Below the pieces are notes generated by a model, which searched no databases, had not been told where the DNA came from, and saw only the letters and a list, made by a program, of their open reading frames with translations. The position numbers and the translations under genes are program-made. Source: Actinophytocola algeriensis (lineage in GTDB: Bacteria > Actinomycetota > Actinomycetes > Mycobacteriales > Pseudonocardiaceae). Taken from it: DNA of 64,000 nt. The stretch is taken from the NCBI RefSeq assembly GCF_014203735.1, contig NZ_JACHJQ010000003.1, positions 977,326 through 1,041,325 of the forward strand, read 5' to 3'. Below, piece by piece: positions 36,118 to 43,861 of this stretch. The stretch's first letter is position 1. Each line of letters opens with the position of its first letter.

Positions 36118-37335
36118 TCAGGCCGTCAGCGAGTCCGGGCCGTCGCCGAACACCCCGTCGACCGCAGTGCGCGTGCGCTGCTTACTCGACGGCATGAGGT
36201 GTGTGTAGACCTTGAGCGTGAAGCCTGGATCGGAGTGGCCGAGGTAGCTCGACAGCGCCGTGATCGTCTCCCCGGCATCGAGCAGCGTGGAGGCGTAGAA
36301 ATGCCGCAGGGCGTGGAACCCGTCCACACGGGCCTGCCGCTCGACGCCTGCCTTCTTCAGCGCGGGAATCCAGGTCCACTGGTTGTAGACCGGCCGCCAG
36401 GCCGCCGAGTGCTCACGACTGGTCACGATCAGCCGGACCGTCGTCGGCTCCCCGCCTGGCTTCTGCCACGGCAGCGTGATCGCCACCGGCGGGTACGTCT
36501 CTATATGCGCCCGGATCGCAGCGGCCACCGACTGGGGCAGCGGCACGTCGCGAGTCTTGCCACCCTTCGGCGGGCCGAAGCACGGCTTCCCGCCCACGAG
36601 CTTCACTTGGCGGACGACGTGCACGGTCTCGTCGTCGAAGTCGACGTCGTCCACGGCCAGGCCGAACGCCTCGCCCTGGCGAAGCCCAAGCCCAGCCCCG
36701 AGCACGACGGTAAGCCGGTACCGAGGGTTCATCGCCTCCCGAACCGCGTGCACCCGCTCAGCAGGCCACAGCACGACCTTCCTCGCCGGAATCTGCGGCT
36801 TCTGCACCGACGAGGCGTTGCACGGGTTCTTCCTGATCCGCTCGTCATCGATGGCCGCGTTGAAGATCGTCTGCATATGGATGAAGATCACCTGCCGGTA
36901 GCTCGCGGCGAGCCCCTTCTCCTGCAGCGCGCGGAGCAGCTCCCGAACGTCGGATGGCCGGATCGCGTCGAGGTTCCGCGGCCCGATGGCAGGGAAGACA
37001 TGCAGCCTCAGCCGTAGTCCGGTGCTCTCCCGAGTGGACTCGTCGAACGATTGGGACCGCAGCCAGCGCGTGGCGTACTCCTCGAAGGTGATCTTCCCGG
37101 CCGAGGGATCGATATAGGTCCCGCGCCGTAGCTCGCCCTCGACCTCCCGCAGGTAGTCGTCAGCCTGCTTCTTCTGCCGGTCAGGGAAGGTCTTCGACCG
37201 TTCACGTCCCGAGTGGTCGACGTACCGCACCTTGTACCGGTCGCCGACGCCGTAGACGCCCGTCTTCTCTCGCGTGACCTTCTTAGACACTGGGTCGACG
37301 ACGCGCTTGTACCAGCGATCTTGAACATGTCCCAT
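36118..37335 (-). CDS. int: Tyrosine recombinase/integrase of the AICE
   Basis: The 405-residue site-specific recombinase probably inserts the element into the 3' end of the MBOAT gene. It has an N-terminal arm-binding region, a SAM-like core-binding domain (about residues 80-170) and the catalytic domain. Active-site residues are visible: Arg in GLRQGEA (about 222), Lys in PPKGGKTRD (about 260), HALRH (His/Arg, about 340), LGHSDPG (His) and the nucleophile Tyr in KVYTHLM (about 380). Full length and intact. ATG 37335 starts just after the excisionase reading region. The gene lies next to attL, as usual for AICEs. Confidence 0.94.
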   Translation of the reverse strand: MGHVQDRWYKRVVDPVSKKVTREKTGVYGVGDRYKVRYVDHSGRERSKTFPDRQKKQADDYLREVEGELRRGTYIDPSAGKITFEEYATRWLRSQSFDESTRESTGLRLRLHVFPAIGPRNLDAIRPSDVRELLRALQEKGLAASYRQVIFIHMQTIFNAAIDDERIRKNPCNASSVQKPQIPARKVVLWPAERVHAVREAMNPRYRLTVVLGAGLGLRQGEAFGLAVDDVDFDDETVHVVRQVKLVGGKPCFGPPKGGKTRDVPLPQSVAAAIRAHIETYPPVAITLPWQKPGGEPTTVRLIVTSREHSAAWRPVYNQWTWIPALKKAGVERQARVDGFHALRHFYASTLLDAGETITALSSYLGHSDPGFTLKVYTHLMPSSKQRTRTAVDGVFGDGPDSLTA

Positions 37336-37525
37336 CGCTCAGGCCGCCTCTGACGTCGCCCACGCCTGGACCGCGCGGGTCGTAGCGCAGGTGGCGGCCG
37401 ATCTTGCGGACCGGCGGCCCTTCTCCGCGCCACTTCCACTGGTAGAGCGTCTTGACCGGCACGCCGAGGTAGGTGGAGACGTCCTCCACGGTCCACAGGC
37501 GGTCGATCGGGATCCCCATGTCCAT
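37283..37525 (-). CDS. xis: Excisionase-like helix-turn-helix protein, C-terminal frame disturbed
   Basis: The first 50 residues form a MerR/excisionase-type winged helix: LWTVEDVSTYLGVPVKTLYQ, then GPPVRKIGRHLRYDP. In relatives this is followed by a short tail like AVQAWATSEAA and a stop. Here that tail exists in another frame ending at 37339, just before the int ATG, while the actual frame reads on as GPGVGDVRGG and ends inside int at 37283. One extra base near 37375 explains this. The HTH part is complete. ATG 37525 follows GGGGGAACAG; ATG 37519 is an alternative. Its likely role is directing excision by Int. Confidence 0.75.
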   Translation of the reverse strand: MDMGIPIDRLWTVEDVSTYLGVPVKTLYQWKWRGEGPPVRKIGRHLRYDPRGPGVGDVRGGLSDGTCSRSLVQARRRPSV

Positions 37526-37538
37526 CTGTTCCCCCTGG

Positions 37539-39128
37539 TCAGGCTGCCTGCGTGGAAGTTGCTGAAAGATCGGGCGGTGACGCGGCGAGGAGCGCTCTGT
37601 CGTACTCGGCCCGCCATCTGATCCGCTCCGCGATGGCGTGCATGAGCAGGTGCGCGCGGGGCGGGACGTGGGGGTCGCCGGGCTGGACTTTGTGCCAGAC
37701 GAGCCGCCGAGGTTCTTCCTCTGGCTTCTCGATCCCGATGTCTGCGAGGGCTTGGAGCACGAACGCTCGCCGGTCCGCCCTGTGGTCAGCGAGGCTTTTG
37801 CCTGACCACTTTCGCGACACGAGCACCCGCCGACCCGGTAGGCCGAGCGTGGTTCGCCGGTGAGCGCGCCCCTTGCAGTGCCCCGGCGTGGTCCGGGAGT
37901 TCGCCCCGAGCGGCTCGACGCCGTAGAGCAGCCACACCGCGCACCGTGGCGAGCAGGGCGTGACGGCCAGCTCGTCGTGCAGCCGGTCATGGTGCCGTCG
38001 CTGGCGGTCGGAGTTGGCCTCGACGACCTCCCCGAGCGACTTCGTCAGGTACTTGGTCAGGTAGCCGATGTGCCGCCCGGCTTCCTCCGAGCCGCCGAGG
38101 ATGCCCTTGGAGTGCACCTGCCGCCCGAACGTGGCGACGTGCGCAGGCTCGTCGACGTCCTCAAGCGCATCAGCCCAGGTAGTCAAGGCCCTTCGCGTGT
38201 CGGGGTCGACGAACCGTTCCCCGTCCCACACGGGCAGGTGGTCGCCGTCGTAGACGAGTTCGTCGTGCCGGGGCCACCAGACCTGGAGGTAGGTAGCCAC
38301 GGTCACCTGCCGCACCACCTCGTGCGGGATGGAACCGCGGATCGCGGCATGCAGGTGCGGAGCCACCCGCTTCTGCGGCTCCACGGTCGCGAAATACTGC
38401 ACGTCCCAGCCCACGCAGCGGCGCAGGTTCTGCCACCACCGGTCCACAAGCGACGCGAAGTGGACAGCATCACGGGCAGCGCGCCGGTAGTCATATGTCG
38501 ACTCGTCGACCGGTGTTCCATCGTCGCGCACGCGGCCGTAGCTGTCGCAGGTCAGGGTGACGAACATGGACGGCCGGAACCGCCCAGCGAACTCCCGCCC
38601 GAGGGTTCGCTTCTCCACGCGCCGCCGAGGCAGGTTCGGCGCGTCCTGCCGCCGCTTGGTGGACCGCTTCGGCGCGGTCTTCTGGGTCTCCAGTTCCGGA
38701 GAGGGGAGACGTCCGCGCATGCCGAGGCCACGTAGTTCCTCGTCGACAGAGCGGATCTCGTCCCGCAAGTCGTCGGCGTCGGCACCCTCGGCGGTTCGGT
38801 AGGCGGCGACGAGGTCGGCCCGCAGCGTCAACAGCGCCTTGTGATCCTCACTCGGAGGCTCCGGGGTGAAGTCCGGTTCTTCGGTCAGGTGCCAGCCCTC
38901 TCGGCACTGGACGACCCGCAGCGCGCGAGCCTTCCGAGCACACGGCCCACAGACGGACTCGACCGTCGAGCCGCAGGGCACGGCGACGTGCCGGAGTTCG
39001 CCGGTGTCGAGGTCGCCGACCTCCATCGTGAACGGCCGGACGCACACGCCGTGCTGCTCAGCGGTCGCGGTGACAACGTCGATGGCAAGCGGCATAGCCA
39101 CTCGCTCAGCGCGGGTCTGGTGAGTCAT
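37539..39128 (-). CDS. RepSA-like rolling-circle replication initiator
   Basis: The 529-residue initiator is of the AICE RepSA type. Visible features are an N-terminal Cys-rich zinc site (CGSTVESVCGPCARKA, about residues 53-68), the HUH-type metal motif APHLHAAIRG (about 260-269), a conserved MFVTLTCDSYG strand and the tyrosine-bearing HIGYLTKYLTKS (about 370-381). It would nick the element's double-strand origin and start rolling-circle replication before transfer. ATG 39128 overlaps the preceding gene by 4 bp. A long upstream frame extension is not protein-like. The gene is intact. Confidence 0.88.
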   Translation of the reverse strand: MTHQTRAERVAMPLAIDVVTATAEQHGVCVRPFTMEVGDLDTGELRHVAVPCGSTVESVCGPCARKARALRVVQCREGWHLTEEPDFTPEPPSEDHKALLTLRADLVAAYRTAEGADADDLRDEIRSVDEELRGLGMRGRLPSPELETQKTAPKRSTKRRQDAPNLPRRRVEKRTLGREFAGRFRPSMFVTLTCDSYGRVRDDGTPVDESTYDYRRAARDAVHFASLVDRWWQNLRRCVGWDVQYFATVEPQKRVAPHLHAAIRGSIPHEVVRQVTVATYLQVWWPRHDELVYDGDHLPVWDGERFVDPDTRRALTTWADALEDVDEPAHVATFGRQVHSKGILGGSEEAGRHIGYLTKYLTKSLGEVVEANSDRQRRHHDRLHDELAVTPCSPRCAVWLLYGVEPLGANSRTTPGHCKGRAHRRTTLGLPGRRVLVSRKWSGKSLADHRADRRAFVLQALADIGIEKPEEEPRRLVWHKVQPGDPHVPPRAHLLMHAIAERIRWRAEYDRALLAASPPDLSATSTQAA

Positions 39129-39534
39129 GCCGCCACCCCCGCCGACCCGGAAGCCCAGAAGCGCAGGACCGAGAGCGCGACGCTCTGCCGTCCGCCGGGC
39201 TGGAGGTCCGCGAACACATCCTCGGTGAAGTCGACGCCGCCGTACACGACGACGCGGGTGGTGTCGTGCCGTTCGCCGGTGACCGTCAGGTGCACGGTCT
39301 CGCCGTGCGGTGGCCGCCACGCGGACACGGTGATCCTGGTGAGCGTGTCGACCCACGCCAGCAACCCGGATGCCAGTTCAGACAGCAGTGAGGGGTGCAG
39401 GTGCACATGACGTGTTCGCCCTCGATCAGGTCGCAGCGCACCGTCACCGACGCAAGCGGAGTGTTCAGGTCGTGCGCGGTCAGGTGCTCGCGGACCGACC
39501 CGAGCAGCCGCACGATGGTGTTGGCGTCAGTCAT
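39125..39534 (-). pseudogene. AICE accessory protein split by an apparent frameshift
   Basis: Two overlapping frames look like halves of one protein. The first, from ATG 39534, reads TDANTIVRLLGSVREHLTAH to about GEHV. The second, in another frame from GTG 39406, continues HLHPSLLSELASGLLAWVDT to a stop at 39125. One missing base near 39405 would join them into a protein of about 135 residues. Alternatively the second is a separate 93-residue overlapping gene. Flanking ATGA overlaps with traB and rep indicate a coupled operon. The function is unknown. Confidence 0.5.
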
Positions 39535-41023
39535 GCCGCACCTCCCCGCGTCATGTCGCGGCCGGCGGGGAAGTCGACTACCTCCGCCGACGTGGGCAGA
39601 GCAGGACGGCCGGTGAGGTAGCCGACGAGTTGGGTGAGGTGGTCGTCGGTGACGTGGAAGGTCCGTGCTCGCACCGGTTCCCGCTTGCCGTCCTCCTTCA
39701 CCCAGGCCACGCCTGGTGTGCTCTCGGAGATCTCGTGCGCGGCCGCGCCCCGTTTGCGGACGCCGTCGCCGAGGACCATGTCGACTTGGGCGGGTTCGTC
39801 GAGGCGCATGGCGATGCGGGTGGAGAACAGGTGCCGGAAGGCGATGATCTCCTTACGCGGGTCCTGCAACAGCCCCAGCACGCACACACCAGGCGCGCGC
39901 CCCTGCGAGGTGATGGCCTGCACCGCCCGGGTGGCGCGATCGCGAAGGTTCTTGTCGGTCTGGTAGGCGATCACGTCCGCCAGCTCATCAACCACGAGCA
40001 GGATGAACGGATCACCAGACTCAGCGGTCCACATGCGACGACGACCCCGGTAGGATTCCGCGCGGCGCTTCACTTCCTGCGCCAGCCACTCCAACAACGT
40101 CACGGCGTGCGACCCGTTGTCGTAGACGACCCGTTCGAACACCTCCGGTGCCTGCCCCAGTCCATCCCGCCCTTGGGATCGATCCCGTAGAGCTTCACCC
40201 GCCCGGCCTTGATCGCGGGAGCCAGCGCCCAGGCAACGGACCACAGCAGCGAGCCCTTACCTGCACCGGAGACGCCGACGGTCAGGACGTGGGTGCCGAG
40301 GAGCTGAAGCCGCAACGGCTTCCCGGTCTCGGTCCGGCCGATCACCACGCGCCGCAAGTCCACTGCGGACTCGTCGACCAGCTCAGGAACGGGAATGGAA
40401 CGAGCAAGCGGGTCGGAGTGGATGAAGTCCAACTCCAGACGGCCAGGCTTGCGAACCCGCACGCGGCAGGACTCGGCGTTGAACGCGTGCGCCAGCCCCG
40501 AGGCGTGCAGCTCCCACTGCTCGGGAGCCTGCCCCTTGACCATCCGAACCCGCACCAGGTCCCGCCAGCCCTCAGCGCGAACCCGGCCGAGCGTTGGCCT
40601 GTACTCACGGCCACGCTTGTCTTTGGTCAGCTCCGAGAGTCGCATGACCGACCGCCACTCCCAGGCGTAGACGAACAAGCGGCGGCACTCGGTCCGGACA
40701 CGTGGTACGACGAACCGCTCGAACGAGGGCCGGGCACGCCACCACCACAACGCCAGCAGCCCGAGCAGCACAGCCAGGAACGCGGCGAACCACCACGGCC
40801 CCAGATCGGAGTATGACCACCACGCGGCGATCAACAGGGCCAGCGAGAGCGGGTAGCGGTAGACGATCCGGCCGAGCTGGAACACAAGCCAGCACAACAG
40901 GATCAGGGCCGCAACGGGCGAGAGGACGAGCTTGACCCAGCCGGGCAGCATCGTCCACCACGGCAACCGAGGCCGCGACACTTCCAACGGTGCGGGGTCA
41001 ACCCAGCGGGATTCGCGCACCAT
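39531..41023 (-). pseudogene. FtsK/SpoIIIE-type transfer ATPase (TraB-like), frameshifted
   Basis: TraB-type motors form a membrane pore and pump double-stranded element DNA between mycelia. The N-terminal frame (from 41023) has two to three transmembrane helices (about residues 35-85) and Walker A VGVSGAGKGSLLW (about 260-272), reading to DPKGGMDWG. There the protein continues in another frame as LGQAPEVFERVVYDNG, with Walker B FILLVVDELADVIAY. A missing base near 40161 (restoring a GA-N, CTG reading) rejoins them into about 497 residues. As given, the ATPase is cut between Walker A and Walker B and would not work. Confidence 0.85.
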
Positions 41024-41181
41024 CACCGACCACCCCGCCCGAAGTCCAGCGGCAAGGTTCCGGCGCACCGGCCGCACAGGATCTCGCCGGGTAGCAGCCG
41101 AGCGAACCGGCGGCACTTGCTGCAGCGCGTTCGGGTGACCCCTACTGGTGCCGAGGTATGGGTTGGTTCTAGCCTTGTCAT
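41023..41181 (-). CDS. 52-residue zinc-ribbon protein coupled to traB
   Basis: This small frame starts at ATG 41181 with GGAAGG upstream and encodes a protein with two CxxC pairs (CSKC at about residues 20-23, CGRC at 36-39) separated by a basic stretch, a typical zinc ribbon. Its stop overlaps the traB ATG (TGATG), which signals translational coupling and also supports the chosen traB start. It may bind DNA or help assemble the transfer complex; the function is not known. Confidence 0.72.
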   Translation of the reverse strand: MTRLEPTHTSAPVGVTRTRCSKCRRFARLLPGEILCGRCAGTLPLDFGRGGR

Positions 41182-41339
41182 TGCTTACCTTCCGGGTGAG
41201 CAGCGCAGGAGCGGAAACAGGTTGGTAGCCAGGTGTTCCGCTTCTGCGTCTTACGGATCCGTTGCAGCGCAACAAGAGCGCACTTCACCGCCGCACAACG
41301 TGCGTGCACGGTGCGTTCCGATTAGTGACAGCAGAGTGT

Positions 41340-41894
41340 CTATACGGGTACGGCGTCCACCTCCTCGGTGACCGTGTGGTCCGGGGTGAACTTGGCGAGG
41401 TAGGCCGACATCTCCCGATTTGTCCGGCCCATGACCGCGGCCAGCTCCCGCACTCCGTCCGGCGACACCTCGATCACGCCGTCAGCACTGTCGTGGAGCC
41501 GGTTCCGCGCCCACGGCACCAAGGGCCGGTAGTGGACATTGGTGTTCTGCAACACCTGCCGCAGGTCCACCCGCATGGTGATGTTCTGCAGATACAGCCG
41601 GGCGCGTTGCAACGCCTGGGCCACGATCACCGACGCGGGCACCTCCAACCCCTGCGACAGCTCCAGCAGCCGCAACATCGTGAGCTGCCGCAACCCGTGC
41701 TCGTACGCGAGCAGCGTGCGGTCCCCGATCTGGGACGGCAGCCGCTTCACGAAGAACGCCCGCGACCACCCCCGCGCTTCACGAGCCCGCCGCAACTCAT
41801 CTCCGAGCGCCCGCGCGATCGCCGACGCGGTCACCTCGTCCGTCACGTCCAACGGATCAGCCTGCGACCCAGGCCCAGATGCTGTCGTGGTCAT
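41340..41894 (-). CDS. Helix-turn-helix regulator of the AICE
   Basis: The 184-residue XRE-like protein has a helix-turn-helix at about residues 27-80: LGDELRRAREARGWSRAFFV, then TLLAYEHGLRQLTMLRLLEL. A helical C-terminal half contains ELAAVMGRTNREMSAYL. It probably regulates replication and transfer genes transcribed toward the integrase, as KorSA- or Pra-like regulators do in pSAM2-type elements, though it is not clearly homologous to either. ATG 41894 lies 2 bp after the upstream gene. The 158-bp gap 41182-41339 in front of the zinc-ribbon/traB unit is where an operator and promoter would lie. Confidence 0.72.
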   Translation of the reverse strand: MTTTASGPGSQADPLDVTDEVTASAIARALGDELRRAREARGWSRAFFVKRLPSQIGDRTLLAYEHGLRQLTMLRLLELSQGLEVPASVIVAQALQRARLYLQNITMRVDLRQVLQNTNVHYRPLVPWARNRLHDSADGVIEVSPDGVRELAAVMGRTNREMSAYLAKFTPDHTVTEEVDAVPV

Positions 41895-41896
41895 GG

Positions 41897-42148
41897 CTAG
41901 GTGTCGCTGTCGATCGCAGGGGCGATGCGGTGCTCGATCTCCCGAGCCCGCCGGATCGCAAACGCCGCGTACTGCGACGCCTCCGCCCGGTTCGGCACGT
42001 CAACTTTCGCCGCCGCCGCGTACACCTCCGCGCTGTGCCGATGAAACGCCATCCACTCCTCAGGCGCCGCGTCGTGACTCGGCCTGCGCCGCCACAACAC
42101 CTCGTGCGCCTCGAACAACGACGACGGCGCAACCTGCTGACAGCCCAT
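41897..42148 (-). CDS. Small AICE accessory protein (AMED_5909-like)
   Basis: The 83-residue acidic, all-helical protein has the pattern LFEAHEVLWRRRPSHDAAPE, then FHRHSAEVYAAAAKVDV, which resembles small proteins annotated AMED_5909 family in mobile elements of Pseudonocardiaceae. No function is known. It overlaps the upstream gene by 1 bp and precedes the HTH regulator by 2 bp, so all are co-transcribed. Confidence 0.6.
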   Translation of the reverse strand: MGCQQVAPSSLFEAHEVLWRRRPSHDAAPEEWMAFHRHSAEVYAAAAKVDVPNRAEASQYAAFAIRRAREIEHRIAPAIDSDT

Positions 42149-42456
42149 CAGTACCCACCACCCGAGTCACCGAGGTCGCCGGTCACCAACCGGTGCCGAG
42201 GCGCACGCTCAGGCGGAGCAGGCTCCCCGTCCGGATCGATCTCAGCGGCCAACTTGGCGGCCTCGCGCGCCAGCTCCCGGCAGAAGTCCGCGAGTCCCCG
42301 GGTGCCTGCCACGGATGGTTCGCCGTGGAGGGTCATGTTCACGGGGTCGAGGTAGACCATCAGGACCGGCGTGCCACCGGGGCCGCGTGTGGCGGCAGCG
42401 CCAGCGTTGCGGCCGGGGAAGCAGGCGACCTGATAAGTGGTGCTGTAGTCGCTCAT
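42148..42456 (-). CDS. AICE accessory protein of unknown function
   Basis: The 102-residue protein has a short beta-prone N-terminus (TTYQVACFPGRN, then TPVLMVYLDPVNMTL) and a helical acidic middle (ADFCRELAREAAKLAAEID). No family is recognised. It overlaps both neighbours by 1-4 bp, indicating membership in the coupled AICE operon. Confidence 0.6.
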   Translation of the reverse strand: MSDYSTTYQVACFPGRNAGAAATRGPGGTPVLMVYLDPVNMTLHGEPSVAGTRGLADFCRELAREAAKLAAEIDPDGEPAPPERAPRHRLVTGDLGDSGGGY

Positions 42457-42905
42457 GCCGCCGACTTCCCCTCACCCCTCGCTGAGCTGGAACGGCCGGA
42501 AGCAGGTGCGTCGACGCCCCGCAGGCCGGTGGCGCGGACGACCCAGGTGATCCACTTGGCCTGGCCGGATGCTTCGGCGCGCGGCTGGACGGTCAGCCCT
42601 TCCAGGACCACGGGCCGGAACGGCAGGTTGCCCACGGCCTCGGGCGGCACGGGCTGGACGTCGGCGGTGATGTCGACCGAGATGGACTTGTCGCGTTCCT
42701 TCTCGGCGGACGGGTCGGCGATGGTGGCGCGGTAGAGCCGCTTGCCGGTGGTCTCGTCGATCCGGGGCCGGATGGGACGGTTGCGGGCCTTGTCTTCTTG
42801 CGACTGGTACTCGGTCAGGGGCTGGATGTCGCCCATGAGGTACGCGCCCTGGGGGAACAGGTCGTCGAACGCGATGGGGAACCGTGCGCCGTGGGGTACA
42901 GCCAT
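42453..42905 (-). CDS. AICE plasmid-transfer/regulatory accessory protein (SCO3933-like, tentative)
   Basis: The 150-residue protein has a beta-rich core (TGKRLYRATIADPSAEKERD, then FRPVVLEGLTVQPRAEA and a conserved WITWVVRATGL) and a Ser/Arg-rich tail. The layout, a parental value Y-RA-I with domain-end W-VRA, resembles the SCO3933-type proteins found in Streptomyces integrative elements. ATG 42905 follows a good AAAGGAG. It belongs to the same coupled operon; its precise role is unknown. Confidence 0.6.
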   Translation of the reverse strand: MAVPHGARFPIAFDDLFPQGAYLMGDIQPLTEYQSQEDKARNRPIRPRIDETTGKRLYRATIADPSAEKERDKSISVDITADVQPVPPEAVGNLPFRPVVLEGLTVQPRAEASGQAKWITWVVRATGLRGVDAPASGRSSSARGEGKSAA

Positions 42906-42907
42906 GA

Positions 42908-43192
42908 TCAGTCTCCTTTGTTGTGGTTGGTGAGTCCGGCCCAACCGCTCGGGCGGTCGTCGAAGGTGCGGGAGCGGTTCTGCTCGTCGCACCAGTCGGC
43001 GAAGTCGCTCGCGGCCGCCGCCAGGGAGCGGGCGAATCGGGCGGTGTCGGCCAGGCCGCCGATGCGTGCGGGGACCTGAACGGTCATGCCGACGTCACCG
43101 CTGCCCGCGATGAGCTGCCGGACGCCCAGCAGGGGCTCGATGACCTCAGCGCCGAAACCGGCCGTGGGTTGGATGACTACGTGCACACTCAT
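42908..43192 (-). CDS. Small AICE protein of unknown function
   Basis: The 94-residue protein starts MSVHVVIQPTAGFGAEVIEP and has a helical Ala-rich middle (TARFARSLAAAASDFADWCD). No known domain is visible. ATG 43192 lies downstream of a hairpin at 43264-43284, so this gene could begin the transfer operon. Confidence 0.55.
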   Translation of the reverse strand: MSVHVVIQPTAGFGAEVIEPLLGVRQLIAGSGDVGMTVQVPARIGGLADTARFARSLAAAASDFADWCDEQNRSRTFDDRPSGWAGLTNHNKGD

Positions 43193-43263
43193 GCGCCTTC
43201 CGCCGTCCTCGGGGCACCCGGTCGGGTGCGGTGATCCAAGGAAACCGGCGGAACAGGCCAACG

Positions 43264-43284
43264 ACCCGGACAAACTGTCCGGGT
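43264..43284. promoter_or_regulatory. Perfect hairpin/operator-like palindrome
   Basis: ACCCGGACA-AAC-TGTCCGGGT is a perfect 9-bp inverted repeat with 3-nt spacer between the flavoprotein stop and the next AICE gene. It could terminate the regulator/flavoprotein transcript or bind a repressor for the operon to its left; no T-run follows. Confidence 0.6.
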
Positions 43285-43306
43285 GCCTCAATTGGAGGGG
43301 TTGCGG

Positions 43307-43861
43307 CTACCGCTGAGCTGCGGAAACGATGGCGTCGATGATCGCGTCCCAGGGCAGTTGCTTGCCTGGCGCGGAGCGCGGCTCGTGCAGGGGCCACACG
43401 TCATCGCCCATTACGAGATGCACACCAGCCCGCGTCAGGGCAGAGGTGTGACTGTCCCACGACGGTTGACGCGCGTGGGCAGCGTTGATGCGTGGGAAGA
43501 CGACGACCGGCACGGTGCCACCACCGATGGCCTCGCAGACCTGGGTGAGAGCCTGGTTGTCAGCCAGGCCGAGCGCGAGCTTGCCGACGGTGTTCGAGGT
43601 GGCCGGGACGACCGCGTAACAGTCGATCTTCGGGTGCGGGCTCTCCTCGCCGGGCAACCGCGGCTTCACCCGTACTGGCAGGCCCGTGACCTGCTCGATC
43701 TTGTCGAAATCGCCGGTCGCTTTGAGCCAGGTGGCAGCGGTCGGCGTGAGCGTGACAGCCACCCGCCAGCCTCGTTCAATCATGGGCTCGACGAGCTTTG
43801 GAAGGATCTCCTCCAGGCCACCGGCGGCGGAGCCGACCAGGCCGAGCACGGGCGCGGCCAT
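43307..43861 (-). CDS. Flavoprotein (phosphopantothenoylcysteine decarboxylase-like fold)
   Basis: The 184-residue protein has a flavoprotein/HFCD fold: LGLVGSAAGGLEEILPKLV (phosphate-loop-like start), VAVTLTPTAATWL, YAVVPATSNTVGKLALGLAD (the conserved PAT-N-xK-A-GxAD motif, about residues 84-103) and PVVVFPRINAAHARQP. Stand-alone homologues accompany XRE regulators in actinobacterial mobile elements. The biochemical role is unknown; flavin binding is likely from the motif. Its start overlaps the stop of the XRE/TPR gene by 1 bp (ATGA-type), so the two are expressed together. Confidence 0.82.
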   Translation of the reverse strand: MAAPVLGLVGSAAGGLEEILPKLVEPMIERGWRVAVTLTPTAATWLKATGDFDKIEQVTGLPVRVKPRLPGEESPHPKIDCYAVVPATSNTVGKLALGLADNQALTQVCEAIGGGTVPVVVFPRINAAHARQPSWDSHTSALTRAGVHLVMGDDVWPLHEPRSAPGKQLPWDAIIDAIVSAAQR

